From Tsuneonella sediminis (GTDB taxonomy: Bacteria; Pseudomonadota; Alphaproteobacteria; Sphingomonadales; Sphingomonadaceae), in the NCBI RefSeq assembly GCF_051912845.1, contig NZ_JBNCBU010000002.1:1-64000 (forward strand): a DNA stretch of 64,000 bases, written 5' to 3'. This document shows positions 15,746-24,696 of the stretch, piece by piece. The notes beneath the pieces are model-generated. The model ran no database searches, had not been told where the DNA came from, and saw only the letters and a list, made by a program, of their open reading frames with translations. Both the position numbers and the translations under genes were made by a program. Numbering within the stretch: the stretch's first letter is position 1; the number at the start of each line of letters is the position of its first letter.

Positions 15746-17299
15746 ATGAAACGCCGACTGACTGCCACGCTGCTGCTCGCGAGCCTGGCCGCCGGCCCGC
15801 TCGCCGGGATCAGCGCCCTGCCTGCGGCCGCGCAGAACGCGATCGCACCGACCCGCGACATCAACCTGTCGATCGGCCGCGGCGAACTGATCAACATCCC
15901 GGGCAACATGTCCGATGTATTCATCGCCAACGACAATGTCGCCGACGTCCAGATCAAGTCGGAGCGGCAGCTCTATCTCTTCGGGAAGTCCGGCGGGGTG
16001 ACCACCGTTTACGCCAGCAACAAGGCCGGCGCGGTGATCTGGTCGGCCAACGTCCGCGTGGGCTCCAACATCGACAGCGTCGACCAGATGCTGGCGCTGG
16101 CGATGCCCGAGGCGCAGGTCAACGTCGCCACGATGGGGACCAACACCTTCCTGCTGACCGGCACAGTCGCCGCGCCCGAAGACGCTGCCGAGGCCGAACG
16201 CCTCGTCCAGGCCTTCGTCGGCGAGGAAGCGAACGTCATCACCCGGCTCAAGACCGCGACGCCGCTTCAGGTCAACCTGCAGGTCCGCTTCGCCGAAGTC
16301 AGTCGCTCGCTCGTCCGCGAGATCGGCTCGAACCTCCAGACCGTCGATACGACGGGCGGTTTCAAGTTCGGCGTGACGACCGGTCGCGGGGCGACCACGA
16401 CCTACGCGCCGGGCAGCCCGGCGGGTCTCGGCGTCGGGTTTACCTCCGCTCCGCAGGGCGGCAGCCTGGTACGCGGCAACGGCAGCGGGTCGACCCTTGC
16501 CGGCTTCGGCAAGCTGTTCGGCCTCGACATCGCGAGCGCATTCGACCTTGCCGAGCGTGTGGGCCTGATCAGCACCCTGTCGCAGCCCAACCTGACCGCG
16601 CTGTCGGGCGAAACCGCCGACTTCCTTGCCGGCGGCGAGTTCCCGATCCCGATCAGCCAGGGCCTCGGTTCGACCTCGATCGAGTATCGCAAGTACGGCG
16701 TCAGCCTTGCCTACACCCCGACGGTGCTGGCGAACGGGCGGATCAGCCTGCGCGTCCGGCCCGAGGTTTCCGAGTTGTCGAGCCAGGGCGCGGTCTCGAT
16801 CAACGGCTTCCAGATTCCCGCGTTGACGATCCGCCGGGCGGAGACGACGATCGAGCTCGGCTCGGGCCAGAGCTTCATGATCGCCGGCCTGATGAGCAAC
16901 AACGCGCAGAACTCGATCGACAAGACGCCGGGCCTCGGAGACGTGCCCATCCTGGGCAACCTGTTCCGCTCGACCTCGTTCCGCAAGGGCGAGACCGAAC
17001 TGGTGATCGTGGTGACGCCTTACCTTGTCCAGCCGGTCAACGAACGCGACATCAAGCTCCCGACCGATGGTTTCCGCGCCGCGGACGAGGCGACCCGCCT
17101 GTTCGGCATGGAGGACAACGCCGGGGTTACCGGAGAGGGCCGACCAGGTCCGACCGCGGTACAGGGCCAGGTTCCGGCCGCCCCCGGCATCTCGCAGTTG
17201 ATGCCTGACGCTGCACCCAACGCATCGAGCAAGCGCAAGAAGCGCCGCACCGCCAAGAACGACGCCGACGTGCCCGCGCCCGGCTTCAGCATCCAGTGA
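15746..17299 (+). CDS. cpaC: Secretin CpaC/RcpA of the Flp pilus
   Basis: A 517-residue outer-membrane secretin forming the pore for the Flp pilus. It starts at ATG 15746 (GAGGGG seven bases upstream), giving a clean signal peptide ending PAAAQN; in-frame starts at 15674/15677 would only add a non-conserved extension. The pilus-secretin N domain (GRGELINIPGNMSDVFIAND) and a BON-like domain precede the secretin core with SQPNLTALSGETADFLAGGE, VGVSL-type strand KYGVSLAYTPTVL and the VPILGNLFRS signature. The tail is basic (SKRKKRRTAKN). Confidence 0.95.
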   Translation: MKRRLTATLLLASLAAGPLAGISALPAAAQNAIAPTRDINLSIGRGELINIPGNMSDVFIANDNVADVQIKSERQLYLFGKSGGVTTVYASNKAGAVIWSANVRVGSNIDSVDQMLALAMPEAQVNVATMGTNTFLLTGTVAAPEDAAEAERLVQAFVGEEANVITRLKTATPLQVNLQVRFAEVSRSLVREIGSNLQTVDTTGGFKFGVTTGRGATTTYAPGSPAGLGVGFTSAPQGGSLVRGNGSGSTLAGFGKLFGLDIASAFDLAERVGLISTLSQPNLTALSGETADFLAGGEFPIPISQGLGSTSIEYRKYGVSLAYTPTVLANGRISLRVRPEVSELSSQGAVSINGFQIPALTIRRAETTIELGSGQSFMIAGLMSNNAQNSIDKTPGLGDVPILGNLFRSTSFRKGETELVIVVTPYLVQPVNERDIKLPTDGFRAADEATRLFGMEDNAGVTGEGRPGPTAVQGQVPAAPGISQLMPDAAPNASSKRKKRRTAKNDADVPAPGFSIQ

Positions 17300-17313
17300 G
17301 GAAGGTGAGAGTG

Positions 17314-17958
17314 ATGACCATCAAACGCCATATCGCGGGCGCTCTCGCCCTCAGCCTTGGCCTCTCCACCGCTGCCTGCAGCGGACCGGCCTGGGACAAC
17401 GCCAGCCTCAACAGCGTGCGCCAGCCGGTGATCGAGCGCACGACCTACACGCTCGATGTCGCCAGCGGCTACGACGGGCTGTCGATTCCGGAGCAACAGC
17501 GTCTGGCCGGTTGGTTCGACGCGATGAACCTGCGCTACGGCGACCGGGTATCGATCGAGGATCCCGCTGCCAGCGGTGCCACCAAGGCTGCAGTTGCCGC
17601 CATCGCGGCACGCCATGGGATCCTTCTGGCCGACGGCGCTCCCGTGACCGAGGGTCACGTGCAGCCCGGGACGGCGCGTGTGGTCATCACCCGTTCGACC
17701 GCTTCGGTGCCGAATTGCCCGAACTGGGAGCGCAGGAGCGACATGAACTACGCCAACGCGACCTCGCCCGGCTACGGCTGCGCGATCAACGGCAACCTGG
17801 CGGCGATGGTCGCCAATCCGGAAGATCTGATCGCAGGCCAGGCCGGCACGGGCGAGACCGTGATCATGAGTTCGACGAAGGCCATCGAGAGCTATCGCAA
17901 GCGCGCCCCGACGGGCGAAGGCGAGCTCAAGGCTTCCAGCACTGGCGGAGGGAACTAA
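17314..17958 (+). CDS. cpaD: Pilus assembly protein CpaD
   Basis: A 214-residue exported protein with the CpaD domain: RTTYTLDVASGYDGLSIPEQ, then VVITRSTASVPNCPNW and the YGCAINGNLAAMVANPEDLI block. The signal peptide ends near STAACSG, a weak lipobox, so lipidation is possible but less clear than in typical CpaD lipoproteins. ATG 17314 is preceded by a GAGGAAGGTGAGAG stretch; an in-frame GTG at 17296 overlaps the cpaC stop. Confidence 0.9.
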   Translation: MTIKRHIAGALALSLGLSTAACSGPAWDNASLNSVRQPVIERTTYTLDVASGYDGLSIPEQQRLAGWFDAMNLRYGDRVSIEDPAASGATKAAVAAIAARHGILLADGAPVTEGHVQPGTARVVITRSTASVPNCPNWERRSDMNYANATSPGYGCAINGNLAAMVANPEDLIAGQAGTGETVIMSSTKAIESYRKRAPTGEGELKASSTGGGN

Positions 17959-17962
17959 GACG

Positions 17963-19243
17963 ATGAATGCCCCTTGGAAACCAGGCCCGGGTGGCCGCGA
18001 TCCGTTCGCCGCCTTCATCTGCGACGAAACCGCGCTCGACACGCTGCGTCCGGTCGTCATCGAGATGGGCTGGCAGCCGGAGAAGTGCGCCAAGGGCGGA
18101 CTGCGCAACGCCGTGCAGTCGCTCTCGGTGTCGGCCAGTCCCAACATCCTCATGGTGGACCTGTCGGAAAGCGGCGACCCGCTCAACGACATCAACGCCC
18201 TTGCCGAGGTCTGCGAGCCGGGAACGGTCGTAGTCGCGGTCGGCCAGGTCAACGACGTGCGCCTCTATCGCGACCTGCTCGCGAGCGGCATCCACGACTA
18301 CCTGCTCAAGCCGCTGTCGGCCGGCCAGCTGCGCGACGCGCTGACCCAGGCCCAGGCGGTCTTCGCGGCCCCGAAGGCAAATGATCCCGACGCGGTCAAG
18401 CGGCACATCTCGACCGCGATCGTCGGAACGCGTGGCGGCGTGGGCGCCTCCACCCTGGCGACGTCGCTGGCGTGGATGTTCTCGGCCGATCACAAGCTGC
18501 CGACCGCGCTGCTCGATCTCGACGTGCATTTCGGAACCGGCGCTCTCGCGCTCGATCTCGAGCCGGGCCGCGGATTGACGGACGCGATCGACAACCCCAG
18601 CCGTATCGACGGGTTGTTCATCGAACGGGCCATGATCCGCGCGAACGACAATCTCGCGATTCTCTCGGCCGAGGCTCCGATCAACTCGCCGCTGATGACC
18701 GACGGCAGCGCCTTCGTTCAGCTCGAAGAGGAGTTCCGTCACGCGTTCGAGATGACCGTGATCGACCTGCCGCGGAACATGCTGATCAACTTTCCGCACC
18801 TCCTTTCGGATGTGAACGTCGTGGTGCTCGCCACCGAGATGACGCTGGCGAGTGCGCGCGACACGATCCGCATCCTGAGCTGGCTGAAAACCAACGCGAC
18901 GCATGCCCATCCGCTGATCGTCGCCAACAAGGTCCAGACCGGCGTGGCGGAGATCAGTAAGGCCGACTTCGAGGCCTCGATCGAGCGCAAAATCGACTTC
19001 ACGATCCCGTACGATCTCAAGGCCGCGGCCAACGCCGCCAAGCTGGGCCAGACCTTTGCCGACGCGAACCGCGGAAGCAAGGCGAGCACCACGATCCGCC
19101 AGCTCGCCGATCGCATCATCGGCACGTCCGACGAGGAAGCGCAGAGCGAAGAGCAGACGGCGAAGAAATCGCTCCTCGGCGGCTTCGACTTCAAGTCGCT
19201 GCTGGCCAAGAAATCCAAGGCCCCGGCGGCAGCCGAGGCCTGA
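17963..19243 (+). CDS. cpaE: Pilus localisation ATPase CpaE/TadZ
   Basis: A 426-residue protein with an N-terminal receiver-like domain (about 30-130) and a ParA/MinD-type ATPase domain. It places the Tad machine at the pole. The P-loop region reads VGTRGGVGASTLATS (about 153-167): the glycines are kept but the lysines of the deviant Walker A motif (KGGxGKT) are replaced, as in other TadZ proteins of the atypical class. The C-terminus is Lys/Ala-rich. The gap to cpaD is 4 bases. The gene that usually follows, cpaF, is missing. Confidence 0.92.
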   Translation: MNAPWKPGPGGRDPFAAFICDETALDTLRPVVIEMGWQPEKCAKGGLRNAVQSLSVSASPNILMVDLSESGDPLNDINALAEVCEPGTVVVAVGQVNDVRLYRDLLASGIHDYLLKPLSAGQLRDALTQAQAVFAAPKANDPDAVKRHISTAIVGTRGGVGASTLATSLAWMFSADHKLPTALLDLDVHFGTGALALDLEPGRGLTDAIDNPSRIDGLFIERAMIRANDNLAILSAEAPINSPLMTDGSAFVQLEEEFRHAFEMTVIDLPRNMLINFPHLLSDVNVVVLATEMTLASARDTIRILSWLKTNATHAHPLIVANKVQTGVAEISKADFEASIERKIDFTIPYDLKAAANAAKLGQTFADANRGSKASTTIRQLADRIIGTSDEEAQSEEQTAKKSLLGGFDFKSLLAKKSKAPAAAEA

Positions 19244-19324
19244 CGTCCGGCACGCGGTCGCGGGGCGCTCCCGCGGCCGGGTGCTGGCCGCTGAACGACA
19301 GGTACAAGGGGACGGACCGGTCCG

Positions 19325-20296
19325 ATGAGCACTCTCCAGCTTCTGCTGTTCGCCGGTGGGCTGATGGCCATCATGGTCCTCGGCTATTCCGCGCTCTCGG
19401 GTCCATCGCCCGCGAAGGAAGGCAATCGCCGCCTCCAGGCGGTGCGCTACCGCCATTCCGAGAGCACCGATACCAAGGTCGAATCCCAGCTCAAGAAAGC
19501 GATCGCGGCCCGCAAGCCCAAGGCCTTCAAGGTCGCCGGCTCGGGGTCCCGGATCGCAGCCCTCGCGGTTCGGCTCGACCGAACGGGCAAGAACTGGACG
19601 CTGATGAACTACCTCTACGCCTCGCTGGGCGTCGCGGTGGTCGTGATGGTCATCATCTACCTCAAGTCCGGCGCGGCGATGCTGAGCCTCGGGGTCGGGC
19701 TGTTCGCCGGCGCGGGCATTCCGCACATGGCCGTCAATTTCTTCATCAAGCGGCGGACGAACCAGTTCAACGCGAAGTTTCCCGACGCGATCGAGCTTCT
19801 CGTGCGCGGCCTGCGCTCAGGTCTGCCCGTGACCGAGACCCTCGCGGTCGTCGCGACCGAGATCGAGGGTCCGGTGGGCGTCGAGTTCAAGGGCATCGTG
19901 GACCGGATCAAGGTCGGGCGGACGATGGAGGAATCGCTCCAGGTGACCGCCGACCGGCTCGGCATCGCGGAATTCAGCTTCTTCTGCATCACACTTGCCA
20001 TCCAGCGCGAAACGGGCGGCAACCTTGCCGAGACGCTGTCGAACCTCGCCGACGTGCTGCGCAAGCGCGGCCAGATGAAGCTCAAGATCAAGGCGATGAG
20101 CTCGGAATCGAAGGCCTCGGCCTATATCGTGGGTTCGCTGCCGTTCATCGTGTTCTTCATGATCTGGTGGATCAATCCGACCTATCTTTCCGGCTTTTTC
20201 TCCGACGACCGGCTGATCGTCGCAGGCCTCGGCGGGATGGTCTGGATGGGCATCGGCGTGTTCATCATGGCCAAGATGGTCAGCTTCGAAATCTGA
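19325..20296 (+). CDS. tadB: Tad pilus inner-membrane platform protein TadB
   Basis: A 323-residue T2SSF-family inner-membrane protein. Helices lie at about residues 5-20, 95-145 and 265-320; the cytoplasmic GspF domain shows FPDAIELLVRGLRSGLPVTE and FCITLAIQRETGGNLAETLS. With TadC it forms the platform on which the motor ATPase acts. ATG 19325 has AAGGGGA upstream at a rather long spacing. It starts 81 bases after cpaE, where a motor ATPase gene would normally lie. Confidence 0.93.
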   Translation: MSTLQLLLFAGGLMAIMVLGYSALSGPSPAKEGNRRLQAVRYRHSESTDTKVESQLKKAIAARKPKAFKVAGSGSRIAALAVRLDRTGKNWTLMNYLYASLGVAVVVMVIIYLKSGAAMLSLGVGLFAGAGIPHMAVNFFIKRRTNQFNAKFPDAIELLVRGLRSGLPVTETLAVVATEIEGPVGVEFKGIVDRIKVGRTMEESLQVTADRLGIAEFSFFCITLAIQRETGGNLAETLSNLADVLRKRGQMKLKIKAMSSESKASAYIVGSLPFIVFFMIWWINPTYLSGFFSDDRLIVAGLGGMVWMGIGVFIMAKMVSFEI

Positions 20297-20306
20297 GCAG
20301 GTAGAC

Positions 20307-21308
20307 ATGACCCCTTCAGGACCCACCCTTCTCGGTTTCGACGTCATCCTCGTCGGCACTTTGCTCGCCGCCGTGGCCGCGCTGGCGATGATGATGGCGA
20401 TCTACGCCGCGGTTACCGTCAAGGACCCGATGGCGAAGCGCGTGAAAGCGCTCAACGCCCGCCGCGAGGAGCTCAAGGCGGGGATCGTCAAGACCAACGC
20501 CCGCAAGCGCACCAGCCTGGTCCGGCGCACCGACCAGACCGATCGCGTCCGCGAAGCGCTGGCGAACATGAAGGTGCTGCAGCAGAGCCAGATCGAGACG
20601 ATCCAGCAGAAGCTGGCCTGGGCGGGCTATCGCAACAAGGAACTGGCGGTCTACGTCATCGGCGCGCGGATGGTCCTGCCGATCGTGTTCGGCCTCACGG
20701 CATTCCTCGCGCTCTACGTGATGAACGTGATGCCCGAATGGGGCAGCATGAAGAAGCTGTTCGGCCTCACCGCCGCGGTCGGTTTCGGCTACAAGGCGCC
20801 CGAGATCTTCCTCAAGAACAAGGCCGGCAAGCGCACCGACGCGGTGCGCAAGGGCCTGCCCGACGCGCTCGACCTGCTGGTGATCTGCGCGGAAGCCGGC
20901 CTCACCGTCGACGCCGCATTCAACCGGGTGGCGAAGGAACTCGGCCGCGCCTATCCCGAACTTGGCGACGAGTTCGCGCTGACCGCAATCGAGCTCTCGT
21001 TCCTGACCGAACGCAAGATGGCGTTCGACAACCTTGCCTACCGGGTCAACCTCGACAGCATCAAGGGCGTGGTGACGACCATGGTGCAGACCGAACGTTA
21101 CGGCACGCCGCTGGCTTCCGCCCTGCGCGTGCTGTCGGCGGAGTTTCGCAACGAACGCATGATGCGCGCCGAGGAAAAGGCCGCGCGCCTTCCGGCGATC
21201 ATGACCGTGCCGCTGATCCTGTTCATCCTGCCGACGCTTTTCGTCGTCATTCTGGGTCCTGCGGCGTGTTCGATCAGCGACGCATTCGCCGCCAAGCCCG
21301 GCCAGTAG
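20307..21308 (+). CDS. tadC: Tad pilus inner-membrane platform protein TadC
   Basis: A 333-residue second T2SSF-family platform protein. It has an N-terminal helix pair (to about residue 35), a cytoplasmic GspF domain with LPDALDLLVICAEAGLTVDA and RYGTPLASALRVLSAEFRNE, and a C-terminal LPAIMTVPLILFILPTLFVV helix. It follows tadB by 10 bases. No tadD-type TPR lipoprotein or further pilus gene follows; the next gene is convergent. Confidence 0.93.
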   Translation: MTPSGPTLLGFDVILVGTLLAAVAALAMMMAIYAAVTVKDPMAKRVKALNARREELKAGIVKTNARKRTSLVRRTDQTDRVREALANMKVLQQSQIETIQQKLAWAGYRNKELAVYVIGARMVLPIVFGLTAFLALYVMNVMPEWGSMKKLFGLTAAVGFGYKAPEIFLKNKAGKRTDAVRKGLPDALDLLVICAEAGLTVDAAFNRVAKELGRAYPELGDEFALTAIELSFLTERKMAFDNLAYRVNLDSIKGVVTTMVQTERYGTPLASALRVLSAEFRNERMMRAEEKAARLPAIMTVPLILFILPTLFVVILGPAACSISDAFAAKPGQ

Positions 21309-21330
21309 GCATCGCGGGCGGGTTCGGCCG

Positions 21331-21346
21331 CGGGTCTCAGGACCCG
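21331..21346. terminator. Hairpin between convergent tadC and marR-type gene
   Basis: CGGGTC (21331-21336) and GACCCG (21341-21346) form a perfect 6-base-pair stem with a TCAG loop, overlapping the stop codon of the regulator gene. There is no T tract on either strand, so it is a weak candidate terminator in the 28-base convergent gap. Confidence 0.35.
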
Positions 21347-21825
21347 TAGTCGACCCCGCCGTCGAGCCCTTCGTGCTCGAAATCGCCGGCCGCCGCGCGC
21401 AGGCGGGCGAGCAGGGTGCGGAAGGTCTCGCGCTCGCCCGCGCTGAACCCCTCGAACAACTTGGCCTCCATCTCGAGCGCTAGCGGCATGATCCGGCCAT
21501 GCATCGCCCGGCCCTCCGGGGTGAGTTCGAGATGGTGCGAGCGCCCGTCGCGCTCGTTCGCGGTGCGCGCGGCGAGACCGCGATCCTCGAGTTCCTTGCA
21601 CGCGCGGTTGACCGCCACCTTGTCCATCAGCGTCGCCTCGGTCAGATCGCGCTGGGTGAGCGCGCCGGCATCCCCCAGCACCGCCATCACGCGCCATTCC
21701 GCGATGCGTAGCCCGAAGGCCGCTCTATAGGCGTCGGCAACCCGTCCCGAGACCGCGTTCGAGGTCACCGACAACAGGTAGGGCAGGAAATCGGCAAGGC
21801 GGGTGCTGGTCGCGTTCTCGGTCAT
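21337..21825 (-). CDS. MarR-family transcriptional regulator
   Basis: A 162-residue winged-helix regulator starting at ATG 21825. The DNA-binding part reads FGLRIAEWRVMAVLGDAGAL, TQRDLTEATLMDKVAVNRAC (recognition helix) and RDGRSHHLELTPEGRAMH (wing), the usual MarR layout, with dimerisation helices at both ends. No cysteine sensor is obvious. It lies downstream of mtnP and a crotonase gene on the same strand, and a perfect 14-base palindrome sits 10 bases upstream of the start, suggesting autoregulation. The ligand is unknown. Longer in-frame extensions run into mtnP. Confidence 0.88.
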   Translation of the reverse strand: MTENATSTRLADFLPYLLSVTSNAVSGRVADAYRAAFGLRIAEWRVMAVLGDAGALTQRDLTEATLMDKVAVNRACKELEDRGLAARTANERDGRSHHLELTPEGRAMHGRIMPLALEMEAKLFEGFSAGERETFRTLLARLRAAAGDFEHEGLDGGVDYGS

Positions 21826-21834
21826 TGCCGACAA

Positions 21835-21848
21835 GTTTCTATAGAAAC
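21835..21848. promoter_or_regulatory. Perfect 14-bp palindrome, candidate MarR operator
   Basis: GTTTCTATAGAAAC is a perfect palindrome 10 bases upstream of the MarR-family start and in the 52-base gap after mtnP. It is AT-rich against a GC-rich background. MarR dimers typically bind such dyads at their own promoters; binding here is inferred. Confidence 0.6.
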
Positions 21849-21877
21849 CGGCTGGCGTGGCAAGCCGATGACCCCGA

Positions 21878-22756
21878 CTACGCCTGCCCTTGCCTGCGCA
21901 GGACGCGCCCGGCGACCGCGTCGAGCATGGCGATCTGCCGCCCATCGCGCATGGCAGGCGCGGTGGCGAGTGCGTTGTCGAGCGCGGTGTCGATCGGCGA
22001 CGCCGTTCGTTCGGCCGGCAAGGCCCTGGCCAGCGCCGCCATGGCCCCGCGCGCGAGCGCCGCGTTCGCCTTCATCACCCCGAAGACTTCGGCCGCTTCG
22101 ACCGGCGGCCCCTCGCGCCAGCAGTCGTAGTCGATGACCATGCCGAGCAGCGCGTACGGCAGTTCGGCCTCGCGGGCGAGGCGCGCCTCGGGCATGGCGG
22201 TCATGCCGATCACGTCGCCGCCCCACTCGCGCAGCAGCCTGCTTTCGGCCCGGGTCGAGAATTGCGGGCCGTCGATCGCGACATAGCAGCCGCCGCGGTG
22301 CACCGTGGCGCCGGCTGCCTCGCCCGCCCCTGCGACGAAATCCGACAGGCGCGGGCAGATCGGATCTGCCAGGCTGACGTGGGCGACCATTCCGTGGCCA
22401 AAAAAGCTGCGTTCGCGGCCCGTAGTCCGGTCGATGAACTGGTCGACCGCCACGAAATGGCCCGGCGCCAGTTCCTCGCGTAGCGAGCCGATCGCTGACA
22501 GGGCCACGAGGTCCGTCGCGCCCGCGCGCTTGAGCACGTCGACGTTCGCCCGGTAGTTCACCGCCGCCGGCGGCAGGACATGTCCGGTTCCGTGCCGCGC
22601 GAGGAAACTGAACCGTACTCCTTCGAGCAGCCCGGTGGTCACCGGCCCCGACGGCTCGCCGAACGGCGAACGCACGGCGATCGATTGCGCCTCGTCGAGC
22701 GCAAGGCCGTCATGGAGGCCCGAACCGCCGATGACCCCGATGTGCCAGCCCGTCAT
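21878..22756 (-). CDS. mtnP: S-methyl-5'-thioadenosine phosphorylase
   Basis: A 292-residue purine phosphorylase family 2 enzyme that splits methylthioadenosine to adenine and methylthioribose-1-phosphate in methionine salvage. Signature segments are IGVIGGSGLHD (phosphate loop), FLARHGTGHVLPPAAVNYRAN, YVAIDGPQFSTRAESRLLRE and DVIGMTAMPEARLAREAELP. ATG 22756 overlaps the upstream crotonase stop (ATGA), which decides the start over an ATG 21 bases further up. The 3' end falls just before the MarR palindrome. Confidence 0.93.
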   Translation of the reverse strand: MTGWHIGVIGGSGLHDGLALDEAQSIAVRSPFGEPSGPVTTGLLEGVRFSFLARHGTGHVLPPAAVNYRANVDVLKRAGATDLVALSAIGSLREELAPGHFVAVDQFIDRTTGRERSFFGHGMVAHVSLADPICPRLSDFVAGAGEAAGATVHRGGCYVAIDGPQFSTRAESRLLREWGGDVIGMTAMPEARLAREAELPYALLGMVIDYDCWREGPPVEAAEVFGVMKANAALARGAMAALARALPAERTASPIDTALDNALATAPAMRDGRQIAMLDAVAGRVLRRQGQA

Positions 22757-23625
22757 CGGTATTCCGGCTCGTCCCACCAGGGATAGAAATCAGGCATGTC
22801 GGCGCTGACCGTATCCGGATAGGCGGGCGCTCGCTTCTCGAGGAAGCTCGCGATCCCCTCGCGCGCGTCGGCGCTGCGGCTCAGCCGGTAGATCGCCCGG
22901 CTGTCGACCCGGTGCGCCATCATCGGGTGATCTGCCGCGGAAAGCCGCCAGAGCATCGCGCGCGTCATCGCGACCGACACCGCGGAGGTGTTTTCGGCGA
23001 TCTCGTGCGCGAGGCCGAGCGCGACTCCGAGCAGGTCCTGCTGCGGGTGGACCGAGCGCACGAGGCCCTTCGCCAGCGCTTCTCCGGCGTCGAATATCCG
23101 CCCGGTCATGCACCATTCGAGTGCGGTCTGCATGCCCACGAGGCGCGGCAGGAACCAGCTCGATGCGGCTTCCGGGGTAATCCCGCGCCGCGCGAACACG
23201 AAGCCGAACCGCGCGGTGTCCGCGCACAGCCGCATGTCCATCGGCAACTGCATCGTCGCCCCCACGCCCACCGCGACCCCGTTGCACGCTGAGATCAGCG
23301 GCTTCTTCGCATCGAACAGGCGCAGCGTCAGCCGCCCGCCCCCATCGCGCACGCGCTCGTCCGACAGATCCTCGACCGGGTTGGGGTCGGAGAACACGTG
23401 GCCCCCGCCCTCCGGCGTCAGGTCCGCCCCGGCGCAGAACGCGCGGTCGCCGCTGCCGGTAAAGATCACCGCGCGGACCCGGTCGTCGCCGTCCGCCTCG
23501 TCCATCGCGTCGATGATTTCGGCCATCATCGTGCGGGTGAAGGCGTTCATCTTCTCGGGCCGGTTCAGCGTGACCAGCGCCACCGGCCCCTGCACGTCGT
23601 AGCTGATCTGGGTGTAGCCGGTCAT
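22753..23625 (-). CDS. Crotonase/enoyl-CoA hydratase family protein with one catalytic Glu
   Basis: A 290-residue crotonase: AFCAGADL oxyanion segment (62-69), NGVAVGVGATMQLPMDMRL (115-133) and RRGITPEAASSWFLPRLVG (146-164). The second catalytic glutamate is kept (Glu152 in ITPEA), but the first position, Glu in GGGCEL of true hydratases, is replaced in VGATMQL. It may therefore be an isomerase, hydrolase or other crotonase rather than a hydratase. It overlaps mtnP by 4 bases. Its upstream region holds a tandem TGTCACACA repeat. Confidence 0.87.
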   Translation of the reverse strand: MTGYTQISYDVQGPVALVTLNRPEKMNAFTRTMMAEIIDAMDEADGDDRVRAVIFTGSGDRAFCAGADLTPEGGGHVFSDPNPVEDLSDERVRDGGGRLTLRLFDAKKPLISACNGVAVGVGATMQLPMDMRLCADTARFGFVFARRGITPEAASSWFLPRLVGMQTALEWCMTGRIFDAGEALAKGLVRSVHPQQDLLGVALGLAHEIAENTSAVSVAMTRAMLWRLSAADHPMMAHRVDSRAIYRLSRSADAREGIASFLEKRAPAYPDTVSADMPDFYPWWDEPEYR

Positions 23626-23653
23626 GGTCGCATCTCTCCGTTCGCCCAGGCCC

Positions 23654-23671
23654 TGTCACACATGTCACACA
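23654..23671. repeat. Tandem 9-bp repeat upstream of the crotonase gene
   Basis: TGTCACACA occurs twice head to tail at 23654-23662 and 23663-23671, 29 bases upstream of the crotonase start. It could be a regulator binding site for the crotonase-mtnP unit; no factor can be named. Confidence 0.45.
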
Positions 23672-23681
23672 GTCCTGGATC

Positions 23682-23732
23682 AAAAAAACAGGCGCCCTCC
23701 GCCCCGCTTGGAAATGCAGGAAGGAAGGCGCC
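23682..23732 (-). terminator. Rho-independent terminator after the SDR gene
   Basis: On the minus strand GGCGCCTTCC (23732-23723) pairs over 10 positions, with one G-U, with GGAGGGCGCC (23700-23691), followed by TGTTTTTTT (23690-23682). It lies 55 bases after the SDR stop and separates the thiolase-SDR unit from the crotonase-mtnP-marR unit. Confidence 0.8.
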
Positions 23733-23786
23733 CGGATTCGTCATCGACACAGGCCTAGCGCGGGCCTGGCCGTGTAGGAAAGTCCA

Positions 23787-24569
<783 letters not shown>

Positions 24570-24614
24570 GCTGTTCCTACTCCCGTAACTGTCCGCGCGG
24601 CTTCGGCCCGAAGT

Positions 24615-24631
24615 GAATGCGGCTCGCATTC
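24615..24631. promoter_or_regulatory. 7-3-7 inverted repeat upstream of the SDR gene
   Basis: GAATGCG (24615-24621), GCT, CGCATTC (24625-24631) is a perfect inverted repeat 46 bases upstream of the SDR start in the 127-base gap after the thiolase. It could be an operator or an RNA hairpin; there is no T tract on the minus strand after it. Confidence 0.4.
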
Positions 24632-24696
24632 CCGCATGACCCGACAGGTCTCGGATTGCAACCGGCCACTGTGCCGGGCCGCGGTGAATTGGCTTG

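Noticed and set aside
19244..19324. Remnant of cpaF in the cpaE-tadB gap
   Set aside because: The 81 bases show no Walker motif or recognisable fragment of the ATPase in any frame.
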